Source: UBA5793 sp040255465 (GTDB lineage: Bacteria; Planctomycetota; Phycisphaerae; Phycisphaerales; UBA5793). Taken from it: a DNA stretch of 64,000 nt. The translations under genes were made by a program, and so were the position numbers. The stretch is from assembly GCA_040255465.1 (NCBI GenBank), contig JBDZVA010000005.1:124001-188000 (forward strand). The letters run 5' to 3'. Shown here in pieces: positions 1 to 8,439 of this stretch; positions within the stretch are counted from its first letter, which is position 1; each line of letters opens with the position of its first letter. Below the pieces are notes generated by a model. The model saw only the letters and a program-made list of their open reading frames with translations. It was not told where the DNA came from and searched no databases.

Positions 1-279
1 CCATATCTGAGTGCTCCGAAGAAGGTGAGGGCCCGGGCCTCGGAACCGTTCCGAGTCTCCGCCGGGATCGCGGCCAGAGCGGGCGGCGACGTGCGGCGGA
101 ATGGGGGCCGTTTCCGACGTTTTGTAAGCCGCACAGTGTACGCGGATGGCCGGGACGTTCAAGTTGGCCGGTTCTGACCGGGCGAAAAAGCGACGATGGG
201 CGGTGCCTGACGCACTGCCCATCGGAAAGAACGAGAACAGGACCGAGGGGGCCGATTGGCGGCCCGGCTCAGCCGGAGG
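1..279. other. non-coding stretch at window edge
   Basis: I see no convincing gene here; open frames crossing it have no ribosome binding site and unnatural composition. It lies downstream of the minus-strand 61-residue membrane protein. A perfect 8-bp inverted repeat with one central base (CTCGGAAC / GTTCCGAG) sits at 39-55 and a short GC hairpin at about 267-279, neither followed by a clear T-run. It may hold the tail or promoter of a gene outside the window. Confidence 0.4.
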
Positions 280-465
280 TTACTTGATGACTGTCCAGGG
301 CGAGGCCTTGGAGTTGTCGGAGGAGGCCAGTTGGCCGCCCTTGTACCACAGTGTGCCGACGAGCACGAACAGGGAGAAGACGCCGGCGAGGGCCAGGACG
401 GTGTACACGTCCAGGTTGCCGCCGGAAGAGACGCGTCGAGGCGATGTGCCTTTGAATTGGGTCAT
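280..465 (-). CDS. small single-pass membrane protein, 61 aa
   Basis: The product is 61 residues with a short charged N-terminus, one strongly hydrophobic segment at about residues 21-41 (VYTVLALAGVFSLFVLVGTL) and a polar C-terminal tail. A GGAGAG ribosome binding site lies 5 bases before the ATG, which supports it as a real small gene. It begins 45 bases after the stop of the coiled-coil membrane protein and is probably co-transcribed with it, so it may be a small partner of that protein. I do not recognise a family. Function unknown; the gene call is fairly safe, the role is not. Confidence 0.65.
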   Translation of the reverse strand: MTQFKGTSPRRVSSGGNLDVYTVLALAGVFSLFVLVGTLWYKGGQLASSDNSKASPWTVIK

Positions 466-510
466 AGTGGCTCTCCAGAATCGGGCCCGGTGGGCCGCGT
501 CAAGCGTGCA

Positions 511-1377
511 TCAAAGGCCGGCGCGCAGCCCGCCGCGTACTTCATCGTTGATCATGACCTGGTCCTGCTCGAGCCGCACGTAGCCGACGGCGCGATTCAA
601 CTCGACCTTGGTGATGATCAGGTTGCCGAGGAACTTGCCGCCCCGCGCCAGCAGGAACTGCATGTTCTCGGAGATGCCGTCGCGGGAACCGAGATTCACT
701 TCAACGTAGCGGTTGCCATCAGCCCCGACTTGCACGCTCATCACCCGGCCGCTGACGAGCGGCGAAGGGAGAGGCGGCAGTTGCTCGGATGAGGATGCGG
801 TCTCGACTCCACCGTTCTGCTGCTTTTCGAGGAGCATGGCGATCTGCTCCTGGAGCGTGCGCTGTGCGTCGAGGGCCACGTCGAGCCGGCTGAGCGTGTC
901 GCGCAGCTGATCTTCGAGTTCAGTCGAGCGAGCCATCAACTGCAGCGACTCATCGCGACGACGGGTGATTTCTTCACCCTGCGTCTTGATGATGTTGGCG
1001 TTGGTCTCGGCGGCGGCGCTGAGCCGGTTGATCTGGGCCTGGATGGCGTCCTTCTCCTGCCGCGAGGTCGCGAGCTGGGAGCGGAGGTCAGCCAGACGCG
1101 TGGTCGTCGACGCGATGTCCTCGCGCAGTCCGGAAATGACCTTGTTCAGCGCCGATTCGGCCTGAGCCTTGGCGATGTTGGCCAGATCCAGATCCTTACT
1201 GGCAAGCGCGGCGGTGTTCTCCGCGGCGAGGCGCTTGGCGCTCTCGGCCTGGTAGCGGGCCTTCCACGTGTCGTTGTTCATGACCAGCGGTACAGCCAGG
1301 GCCATAATGAACACGGAGAGCAGGGCCCAGAGCACGATGAATACCTTGGTGAGCGTGTGCAACGATCGATCCTCCAC
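511..1377 (-). CDS. membrane-anchored coiled-coil protein with C-terminal beta-rich domain
   Basis: The 288-residue product has an N-terminal transmembrane segment (about residues 12-31), then a long heptad-rich coiled coil (about 40-190), a Pro-rich linker (PPLPSPL) and a compact Gly/Val-rich C-terminal domain of about 75 residues starting near VSGRVMSVQVG. The arrangement of one TM, a coiled coil and a terminal beta domain resembles MreC in layout, but the sequence is not MreC, which is encoded elsewhere in the window. The start is a GTG; no strong ribosome binding site is visible. It is followed by a 61-residue membrane protein, likely in one transcript. A periplasmic scaffold role is inference only. 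Confidence 0.75.
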   Translation of the reverse strand: MEDRSLHTLTKVFIVLWALLSVFIMALAVPLVMNNDTWKARYQAESAKRLAAENTAALASKDLDLANIAKAQAESALNKVISGLREDIASTTTRLADLRSQLATSRQEKDAIQAQINRLSAAAETNANIIKTQGEEITRRRDESLQLMARSTELEDQLRDTLSRLDVALDAQRTLQEQIAMLLEKQQNGGVETASSSEQLPPLPSPLVSGRVMSVQVGADGNRYVEVNLGSRDGISENMQFLLARGGKFLGNLIITKVELNRAVGYVRLEQDQVMINDEVRGGLRAGL

Positions 1378-1565
1378 GCAACGCTGGTGTTTAGTCTCTC
1401 CATCCCGGCACGCGGGGCGTGGCAGTGTGCCGGGGTGGAAGCGAATCCGTCGATCCTATCTCTTGCCGGAGCAACTTCTTCTCGTCTGTCGGCTCCGACA
1501 ACCGTCGTCTACTGAAACCACCGAGGCCGCCGAAATCATCCGGCCAGAATCGGTAACGCTAATCA

Positions 1566-2696
1566 TCACTGCAAGTCATCCGGTGTCAACAGCCCCTCGT
1601 CGGTTTCCGTCCCGGGCTCCTCGGCCCCGAGATCGGAGGTGAGTCGCAAAATCGATGCCGCCGCCTGCAGCCGAATCAGCGGTTCACCGCTTGAATCGAA
1701 GACTCTGGCGAGGTGCGGGAGGGCCTCAGAGGCTGGATATTCGCCCAGCGCATGGGCCGCCTGACTCTGGATGGCGATAAAGGAAGAATTCGTCCGATCC
1801 CGGTAAGTCGAGCCGAGATATTCCAGAACAAGTTCGATCGGCTGCGGGTCGCCGAGCTGGGCGAGCGAGGTCAGGGCCGCCAGCCGCACCTCGGCGCTGT
1901 GACGATACTGCCTCCACATGGCCACGATGTTGCGCAGGTCGCCGATTGTTCGGGTGGCCCCCAAAGAGCCGAGCATCGAGGCCGCAAGAGCCATGATTTC
2001 TCCATGCTCGGGCTGGCGGGAGTACAACTCGGAGCGAATCCGGGGAATGGCGAACGGGTCGCCGAGTTTCGCCATGGCCTCGGCCACCTGGAGTTGCACG
2101 ATGCGCTGTTGCTGGGCCGTCGTGCGCGGCGAGTGAAAATCGATCGACTCGCGCAGCAGCGGCAGGGCGCTGGCGTCACCGATTTCACCCAGAACCAGCG
2201 CTGCGTTTCCCGCGGCGCGGGGGTCGTCGCCCTTGAGCATCTCGGCCAACAGTCCAAGGTTGACATTCGTGCCGTTGCGCTTGAGCGCAAAGGCGGCGGC
2301 GGCGCGCACGGACGCGGACTCATCGCGCAGCAACGCATGCACCAGCGGCGCTGCAGCAGAGTACTGGTGCTGACCGATCGCCATGGCGGCCACGAAGCGC
2401 ACGCCGAGATTGGCATCTTCTATCCCCTCGCGCGCGGCGACCTCGCCCAGCTTGGGATCAGACTGCAACGCCTCGACCGCGTTGGCGCGGTAGAGCGCGT
2501 ACTCGTCCTTGCGCATCTGGTTCAAGTACTCGGCCGCATCGCGTCGCAGTTGACGTTGTTCCTGAATGTCGGTGCCAATCGTGGCATAGCCCGGCGCCAA
2601 AGGCGTCGTTGCGGTGGTCGGTCCACACCCGCCCGCGACGAGCGCGAAGGCGCCGCACATCCAGCCAACGCTCAAACTCCATCCCACAAGCCTCAT
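1566..2696 (-). CDS. HEAT-repeat lipoprotein
   Basis: The 376-residue protein starts with a hydrophobic signal ending in Cys24 (preceded by LVAGG, a degenerate lipobox), so it is probably lipid-anchored. Residues from about 60 onward form repeated helical pairs of HEAT/PBS type, for example VRAAAAFALKRNG, AAGNAALVLGEIGDASALP and IQSQAAHALGEYPA. Such repeats bind partners and have no catalytic residues. I chose the ATG that overlaps the lnt stop as ATGA, because it begins exactly at the signal peptide and implies translational coupling; a longer frame would add 29 residues before the signal. The link to Lnt, which acylates lipoproteins, is positional. Confidence 0.85.
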   Translation of the reverse strand: MRLVGWSLSVGWMCGAFALVAGGCGPTTATTPLAPGYATIGTDIQEQRQLRRDAAEYLNQMRKDEYALYRANAVEALQSDPKLGEVAAREGIEDANLGVRFVAAMAIGQHQYSAAAPLVHALLRDESASVRAAAAFALKRNGTNVNLGLLAEMLKGDDPRAAGNAALVLGEIGDASALPLLRESIDFHSPRTTAQQQRIVQLQVAEAMAKLGDPFAIPRIRSELYSRQPEHGEIMALAASMLGSLGATRTIGDLRNIVAMWRQYRHSAEVRLAALTSLAQLGDPQPIELVLEYLGSTYRDRTNSSFIAIQSQAAHALGEYPASEALPHLARVFDSSGEPLIRLQAAASILRLTSDLGAEEPGTETDEGLLTPDDLQ

Positions 2697-4492
2697 GTCG
2701 TCTCTTCTCCTGCCCGGACTCTGCCACGCCCGGCGAACAGTCCCCAGCCGACCAGCGCGGTACTCAATCCGAGGCACAACCACCCGAATACGTCGCCGAC
2801 GCGTCCGTAGAGCGGCTGGCGATAGTCCAATCGAACAGTCGCCATCATAACGCCCTCAGCGTTCCACGTCGGACGATTGCCGGGGATGTTGGGTCCCATC
2901 TGGGTGATGCGGCCGGCCGAGTCGATCGCCGCGCTCACCCCGGTGTTGGCGGCGCGAACCATCGGGACGCGATTTTCGATACAGCGAAAGCGGCCAATCT
3001 GCAGGTGTTGCTCGCGCCCGCCGTAGATCGAGCCAAACCACCCGTCGTTGGTGAGATTGACGAGCAGATCGGCCGGCGGCTGTCCCGATGGGTGGGAGAG
3101 CCGGCGGCAGACAGAGGGCATGGTCGACTCAAAGCAGATTGGAGTGCCCACGAAGATGCTGTCTCTGACCTTCTGCTGGAACGGAACCTCCAGGCGGGTG
3201 TACGCGCGGCCGGCATCCAGATCGAACTTCATTCCATTGGCGGCGAGGTTCAGCAGCCACTGCTGCGCGGCGGGCCAGTAGTGAGCCAGCGGGATCGCCT
3301 CTCCGAAGGGGGTCAGATGGACTTTGTCATACCGGATGTCGCTGAGCCGACCGCCGGCGTCGAAGAGCAGGGCGGAGTTGTAGCGGGCGTGCCACTTCCA
3401 ATTCGGCGTGGGTGTTTCATTTCCATCCCCGTCCCGGATCGTCTCAATGGAATACTTGAGATCGTCGACGGCTGAGCCACCAACGAGCAGCGGCGTGTGC
3501 AGCTCCTTTGCGAGCCGCGACAGTGTGTCATGGAAGTAGGTGACGTTGGGCAGGTCACGACCGAGTTTCTGTTCGAACTGTTTCGTTGCGCGCATCGCTT
3601 CGACGTTCAGCGCCAGGCCGGGCACCATCGTTTCCGGCCAGATGACGAGATCAGCCCGCGCATGGTTTCCGGCAGGATCCTCAGCCAGGCGCGTCAGCGA
3701 AACGAAGTCGTCGAAGTCTTCGAACTGTTGTTCGAGCGTCCAGGCCTGCTTGTTGTTCTGGGCAAGATTGGTCTGGACGGCGGCGACGGTGATGCTCGGC
3801 GCGTTGCTCTCGATCCCGTCGGTCTGGCGAACGCGCCACATGCCGTAACCGAGGACAAAGACCTGCACTGCGAGGTATATGCCGATGGAAGCGCGGATGG
3901 TTAGAGAGAGGCGGCCGTTGTGGTAGAGTGGGACGGTGAGCACATCCGCCACGAGGCCGGCGAGCATCGCGGCGGCGAAACTCACGAAGTACGTGCCAAG
4001 AAGATCGGCAGTCTGACAGACGATGGGCTGGGCGATGAGTGGATGCGCGAGAAAAAACCACGGATAACCCGAAAAGAAAAGCGGCGAGCCGCGAAGCATC
4101 TCCGTCGCCACCCAGAGGAGAGGCACGAGCAGGATATTGGTCACGCCCGGCACGATGGGCTTGCGACCGCGCGGCCGCAACGTGGCCAGCATCCAGACGA
4201 ATAAAGCGGGGAATGCACCCTGAGCCACGGCCAGCGCCGCATACCCCGGGCCGGTGACGTCGATCAACCAGCGCTGGACCCACAGCCACGCCAGAGTCGA
4301 CATCAGCCAGACGCTCAGCACCGCCTTGGGTCGGCTGGAGGTGCGCAACGCCAGCAGGGCGATCGGGATGAGGGCAAAATAGGCCAGCGGCCAGAGGTCA
4401 TAGGGCGGAAAAGCCAGCGCAAACAGGCCTGCGTGGAGCAGGCCCGCGATCATCGCCCCGGGCCAGGTTGTCGGTCGGGTGGGGAAGTTCAA
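2693..4492 (-). CDS. lnt: apolipoprotein N-acyltransferase
   Basis: Lnt transfers the third acyl chain from phospholipid to the N-terminal Cys of lipoproteins in the inner membrane. The 599-residue product has about six N-terminal transmembrane segments, a carbon-nitrogen hydrolase domain from about residue 230, and a final C-terminal membrane helix. The nitrilase-type catalytic triad is visible: Glu287 in IWPETMVPG, Lys390 in YDKVHLTPFGE and Cys453 in PICFES. The Glu-Lys interval is longer than in the Escherichia coli enzyme because of an insert around GDGNETPTPNW. The 3' end overlaps the HEAT lipoprotein gene by ATGA. Confidence 0.93.
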   Translation of the reverse strand: MNFPTRPTTWPGAMIAGLLHAGLFALAFPPYDLWPLAYFALIPIALLALRTSSRPKAVLSVWLMSTLAWLWVQRWLIDVTGPGYAALAVAQGAFPALFVWMLATLRPRGRKPIVPGVTNILLVPLLWVATEMLRGSPLFFSGYPWFFLAHPLIAQPIVCQTADLLGTYFVSFAAAMLAGLVADVLTVPLYHNGRLSLTIRASIGIYLAVQVFVLGYGMWRVRQTDGIESNAPSITVAAVQTNLAQNNKQAWTLEQQFEDFDDFVSLTRLAEDPAGNHARADLVIWPETMVPGLALNVEAMRATKQFEQKLGRDLPNVTYFHDTLSRLAKELHTPLLVGGSAVDDLKYSIETIRDGDGNETPTPNWKWHARYNSALLFDAGGRLSDIRYDKVHLTPFGEAIPLAHYWPAAQQWLLNLAANGMKFDLDAGRAYTRLEVPFQQKVRDSIFVGTPICFESTMPSVCRRLSHPSGQPPADLLVNLTNDGWFGSIYGGREQHLQIGRFRCIENRVPMVRAANTGVSAAIDSAGRITQMGPNIPGNRPTWNAEGVMMATVRLDYRQPLYGRVGDVFGWLCLGLSTALVGWGLFAGRGRVRAGEETT

Positions 4493-4579
4493 GGCGCAGC
4501 ATTATCCGCCGTCCAGAACCGCATTTCACGCCACATCGCGCGTGGAGTTCACTCGCGGGCCAGCTGGATTCGTGAGGGA

Positions 4580-5551
4580 CTACTTCCCGCCGTAGTCGAT
4601 GATGCGGCTGATCTCGCGGCGGAGTTCGCCTCGCGGGACGACTCGATCGACAAAGCCGGTCTTTTTGAGGAATTCAGCCCTCTGGAACCCATCCGGCAAA
4701 TCCTGGCGGATGGTTTGCTGAATGACGCGCGGGCCGGCAAAGCCGATGAGAGCGCCGGGTTCGGCAAGAATAATGTCGCCAAGCATGGCGAACGATGCGG
4801 TGACGCCGCCCGTGGTGGGGTCGGTTAGGACGCTGATGTACAAACCGCCGGCGTCATCGAACTGGGCCAGCGCTGCCGACGTCTTGGCCATCTGCATAAG
4901 TGACAGTGTGGACTCCTGCATGCGCGCCCCACCGGAAGAACTGACGATGATCAGCGGCCAGTCCTGCTCAGTGGCTCGCTCGATCGCACGGGTGACTTTC
5001 TCGCCCACGACGCTGCCCATTGAGCCCATCATGAATGTCAGGTCGAGCACGGCCAACACCACACGCCGGCCGTGGATGTAGCCGGAACCAGTCACCGTCG
5101 CCTCGGAGCGGCCGGTGCGCTCCTGCTCGGCCTTGAGCCGGTCGGGGTAGGGCTTGAGGTCTGTAAAGTGCAGAGGGTCGGTGCTGGTGAGGTGCTCATC
5201 CATCGGCTCGAAAGTGCCGGGATCGCAGAGCTGCTCGACGCGCTGAGTCGCGCTGATGCGGTAGTGGTGCTGGCACTCTTTGTTGGTGCAGACGTGGAGA
5301 TTGTCTTCGAGGGCTTTGCGATAAAGCGTTTCCCCGCACGCCACGCAACGCATCCACAGGCCTTCCGGAACCTTCTTGCGCCGAGGATCCGGCTCGTCAG
5401 GCCAGGAGCGTGGAGCCTTGGCTGCCGTCGCGGAAGGGGCGCCGACCGCATCTGGACCTGCAGGGATGGGAGACTGCGGATCTGCAGACTCCTTGGTCGC
5501 GCGGCGCTTCGGAGCGGGGCTCGCATCAGTCGTGGTCGCGGGCTTGGTCAT
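4580..5551 (-). CDS. accD: acetyl-CoA carboxylase carboxyltransferase beta subunit
   Basis: AccD forms, with AccA, the carboxyltransferase that makes malonyl-CoA for fatty acid synthesis. After an Ala/Pro-rich extension of about 60 residues the product has the N-terminal zinc ribbon (Cys69, Cys72, Cys88, Cys93), then the crotonase-like carboxyltransferase core with VVGEKVTRAIERA, SSSGGARMQES and LTDPTTGGVTASFAMLGD. The N-terminal extension is longer than usual. I chose the ATG with GGAG nine bases upstream over a TTG five codons earlier. accA is not in the window. It is divergent from mreB. Confidence 0.95.
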   Translation of the reverse strand: MTKPATTTDASPAPKRRATKESADPQSPIPAGPDAVGAPSATAAKAPRSWPDEPDPRRKKVPEGLWMRCVACGETLYRKALEDNLHVCTNKECQHHYRISATQRVEQLCDPGTFEPMDEHLTSTDPLHFTDLKPYPDRLKAEQERTGRSEATVTGSGYIHGRRVVLAVLDLTFMMGSMGSVVGEKVTRAIERATEQDWPLIIVSSSGGARMQESTLSLMQMAKTSAALAQFDDAGGLYISVLTDPTTGGVTASFAMLGDIILAEPGALIGFAGPRVIQQTIRQDLPDGFQRAEFLKKTGFVDRVVPRGELRREISRIIDYGGK

Positions 5552-5687
5552 TGAACGGCTCTCCAATCCGTAGTCGCCGTTTCACATTCGGTCTGGGGCC
5601 CCCGGGGGGCTGAGATGCGCGACTCGCGCCATAACAGGATTATTGTACGGGCTAGCGGGCATTTCGATAGCGGAGTCAGCCAATGGC

Positions 5688-5693
5688 CTATAA
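5688..5693 (+). promoter_or_regulatory. possible -10 box upstream of mreB
   Basis: A perfect TATAAT lies about 120 bases before the mreB start in the 260-base accD/mreB divergent region. No good -35 box stands at 16-18 bases, so this is only a candidate for the mreBCD promoter. On the other strand TACAAT at 5641-5646 could serve accD. Confidence 0.3.
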
Positions 5694-5812
5694 TGTCAAG
5701 GCTTGGGCGAATCGATGCCGAAATGCTAGTCAAAGGGTGGTACGGGGGCGGTGTGCGCCGTCGTTCAGTTCCTCCACCGCGTCCATCGACCGCTTGAAGG
5801 GTGTGGCTCCGC

Positions 5813-6868
5813 GTGGCATTTGACAAACTCCTTGGCTGGTTCAGCGTTGACATGGGCATCGACCTCGGGACGTGCAATACGCTCGTCTGCGTCCGGGGCG
5901 AGGGCATTGTCCTCAATGAACCCTCAGTCGTCGCCGTCAAGCGGGGCACCAACCGCGTCCTCCAGAACGGCAACGCCGTCGGCTGGATGGCGAAGGAAAT
6001 GCTCGGCAAGACGCCCGGCTCCATCACCGCCATCCGCCCTCTCAAAGACGGCGTGATCAGCGACTTCGAGATCACCGAAGCCATGCTGTCCTACTTCATC
6101 CGCAAGGTGAACGGCAAGGCCCGTTACATTCTCGGACCTCGCGTGGTTATCGCCATCCCCTCGGGTATCACCGCTGTCGAGAAGCAGGCGGTGCTCAATT
6201 CCGCCATTCGCGCCGGTGCCCGCCGGGTCTACCTCGTTGAAGAACCCATGGCGGCCGGCATCGGCGCCGGGCTGCCGATTGTCGAGCCGACGGCCAGCAT
6301 GATTGTCGACATCGGCGGTGGAACGACTGAGGTCGCCATCATGTCGCTGGCCGACATTGCTGTGTGCGAATCGGTCCGCGTCGCGGGCGATGATCTCGAC
6401 GAAGCGATCATCAACCACATGAAGAAAACCTACAACCTGATGATTGGCGAGCAGAGTGCCGAGCGCATCAAGATCGAGATCGGCACCGCAGCGCCGGTCG
6501 GCGAAGAAATGACCATGGAAGTGCGCGGCCGCGACATGATCGCCGGCCTGCCCCGCAAGACCGTGGTCACCAGCGAGGAAATCCGCGAAGCGCTCCAGGA
6601 GCCCATCAGCGCGATTATCGAAGCGGTCACCCGCACGCTCGAACGGGCCGAACCCGAACTGGCGGCTGACCTGGTCGAAAACGGCATCTGCCTTGCGGGC
6701 GGCGGCGCGTTGCTTCGTGGTATCGATGTCGTGATCGCCAACGCGACCGGCCTTGACGTTCGAGTCGCCGACGATCCGCTCACCTGTGTTGCCAAGGGAA
6801 CGAGCATTTACCTCGAGAACCTCGAAGAGTGGAAGGGCACGATGGAGTCCAACCTCGACGAGGGATGA
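5813..6868 (+). CDS. mreB: rod-shape-determining actin-like protein MreB
   Basis: MreB polymerises under the inner membrane and guides side-wall peptidoglycan synthesis. The 351-residue product shows the actin-fold nucleotide motifs: phosphate 1 DMGIDLGTCNTLV, phosphate 2 MIVDIGGGTTEVAIMSL, and the adenosine motif ENGICLAGGGALLRG. An N-terminal amphipathic start (AFDKLLGWF) suits membrane binding. I prefer the GTG with GAAGGG upstream; a GTG four codons earlier would overlap that site. It heads an mreB-mreC-mreD run. mreB is absent from several planctomycete groups but present in Phycisphaerae-like lineages, which helps place the organism. Confidence 0.95.
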   Translation: MAFDKLLGWFSVDMGIDLGTCNTLVCVRGEGIVLNEPSVVAVKRGTNRVLQNGNAVGWMAKEMLGKTPGSITAIRPLKDGVISDFEITEAMLSYFIRKVNGKARYILGPRVVIAIPSGITAVEKQAVLNSAIRAGARRVYLVEEPMAAGIGAGLPIVEPTASMIVDIGGGTTEVAIMSLADIAVCESVRVAGDDLDEAIINHMKKTYNLMIGEQSAERIKIEIGTAAPVGEEMTMEVRGRDMIAGLPRKTVVTSEEIREALQEPISAIIEAVTRTLERAEPELAADLVENGICLAGGGALLRGIDVVIANATGLDVRVADDPLTCVAKGTSIYLENLEEWKGTMESNLDEG

Positions 6869-6943
6869 TCGGTCCGCCCGAGGCGCTCCACACTACGGTC
6901 CGAAACCCCGCTGCGACTGTGACCGGTCGACGATGGCCCCGCG

Positions 6944-7801
6944 ATGAACCACGCCTCGCCAAACCGTTCGTTTTACACAGCCGCCGCGGCGATGCTCATC
7001 GCCTGCTTTCTGCCAGCCGGCTTCACCAACTGGCTGGGCGGACGTCTTGGTGAATTGACCATCCCCCTGAGCGCACCACTCGAAAAACTAAGCCTGGCGG
7101 TGCGGGCCGTGCCCAAGAGCCTGGATCGGGAGAACCCCGAGTTCGTGAAGCTGGCGAACAAGAACAAAGAGCAGGAAGTTCGGATCTACAACCTCGAAGC
7201 GCGAGCGGCGAGCCTGCAAAGGAAACTCGAACGGCTGCAGGAATTGAAAGAGACCGACCCGTCCTTTCGCCCGGTTTCTGCCTATCGCGTGGCTGAGTCT
7301 CTGGGGAAGTCGGACCTGTTCAAGATCAGTCTCGGCAGCCTCTCTGGAGTGCGCGTCGGGATGCTGGCCTACCACCAGGGCTACCAGCTCCTCGGCCGCG
7401 TCTCAGCCGTCAGCCCCAGATCGGCGACCGTCACGCCAATCACCTCCCGGGCGTTCGGACCCATCTCGGCGATGGTGGTCTCCAGCGATGGCAATCTCGC
7501 CGCGTCGACCAAGTGCACGCTTGAGCCTGTCGGCGACGGCACGCTGGTGGGCGACGTTGGCCGAAACTCGCAGGACGAAGCATCTCCGGTGCGCGTCGGC
7601 CAGCGGGTGGTGTATTACGACACTGATGTGCGGCAGTTGAACACGGGTCCGATCATCGGCATGATCGAAAAGGTCGTTCCCAAGGATCAGAATCCGCTTT
7701 GGGTGACGATCACCGTTCGACCCGAAGAGAATCTCGCCGATGTTTCGGTGGTCGATCTCAAGATTCCGCGAGCGGTCGCTTCTGATGGAGGCGACCACTG
7801 A
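6944..7801 (+). CDS. mreC: rod-shape-determining protein MreC
   Basis: MreC is the periplasmic scaffold of the elongasome. The 285-residue product has one N-terminal membrane segment (about residues 11-30), a coiled coil (about 68-105, rich in Glu/Lys/Leu) and the two-barrel MreC domain with typical runs such as GVRVGMLAYHQGYQLLGRVSAV and VRVGQRVVYYDTD. It follows mreB after 75 bases, and its stop overlaps the mreD start as TGATG. Confidence 0.9.
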   Translation: MNHASPNRSFYTAAAAMLIACFLPAGFTNWLGGRLGELTIPLSAPLEKLSLAVRAVPKSLDRENPEFVKLANKNKEQEVRIYNLEARAASLQRKLERLQELKETDPSFRPVSAYRVAESLGKSDLFKISLGSLSGVRVGMLAYHQGYQLLGRVSAVSPRSATVTPITSRAFGPISAMVVSSDGNLAASTKCTLEPVGDGTLVGDVGRNSQDEASPVRVGQRVVYYDTDVRQLNTGPIIGMIEKVVPKDQNPLWVTITVRPEENLADVSVVDLKIPRAVASDGGDH

Positions 7802-8379
7802 TGCGCTGGACTGTGTTCGCGTTCTTCGCCTATGTCTTTCTCGCCCTCGACACCGGACTTCGGCCCATGCTGCAGATCGGCGAGTCGGGGTACGCGCCAA
7901 GTTTCGCGCTCATCCTCATGGTGTGGATCGCGTCGATGGGGCCGACGCACGCGGTCCGCTGGGCGGCGCTCGTGCTGGGCCTGCTCGTTGACCTGCTGGC
8001 CCAGTACTCGACTGTCGATGGCCGGGCCACGATCGTCGCCGGGCCTTATGCACTCGGTTTTGTGCTTGGAGCGGCATTGACAATCCAGCTGCGAAGCCTG
8101 GTCTATCGCAAGCATCCCCTGATTACCGGCCTGCTGACGGCGGTCGCGGGGGCGTGCGCCTTCGTGCCCGCCATTTTCCTGCTCACGATGCGGCGCGTCG
8201 TCTACGCCGGGCTGGATTCCGAACATGTCATCATCTGGGCGGCGTCGGACCAGTTGGTTCACGCGTTCTGGACCGTTCTCTACTCAGCCGTGATCGCCGT
8301 GCCGGCGGGCTGGATGCTCAACCGCGTGTCCGGACTCTTCGGCTTCCAGTCACATCCCCGGCTGGGGCTCCCGCGTTGA
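7801..8379 (+). CDS. mreD: rod-shape-determining membrane protein MreD
   Basis: The 192-residue, almost entirely hydrophobic protein has five to six predicted membrane helices and sits directly after mreC with a TGATG overlap, as MreD does. Sequence identity in MreD is always weak, so the call rests on length, topology and position. It is expected to bind MreC in the inner membrane. Confidence 0.85.
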   Translation: MRWTVFAFFAYVFLALDTGLRPMLQIGESGYAPSFALILMVWIASMGPTHAVRWAALVLGLLVDLLAQYSTVDGRATIVAGPYALGFVLGAALTIQLRSLVYRKHPLITGLLTAVAGACAFVPAIFLLTMRRVVYAGLDSEHVIIWAASDQLVHAFWTVLYSAVIAVPAGWMLNRVSGLFGFQSHPRLGLPR

Positions 8380-8439
8380 TTCGTCATCAATTCAACCGTC
8401 CAAGGTTGCCATCGGCGAGTTGGCGGCGATGCTCATGCC

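Noticed and set aside
39..55. Perfect 8-bp inverted repeat CTCGGAAC/GTTCCGAG
   Set aside because: No known gene start beside it in the window, so an operator role cannot be supported.
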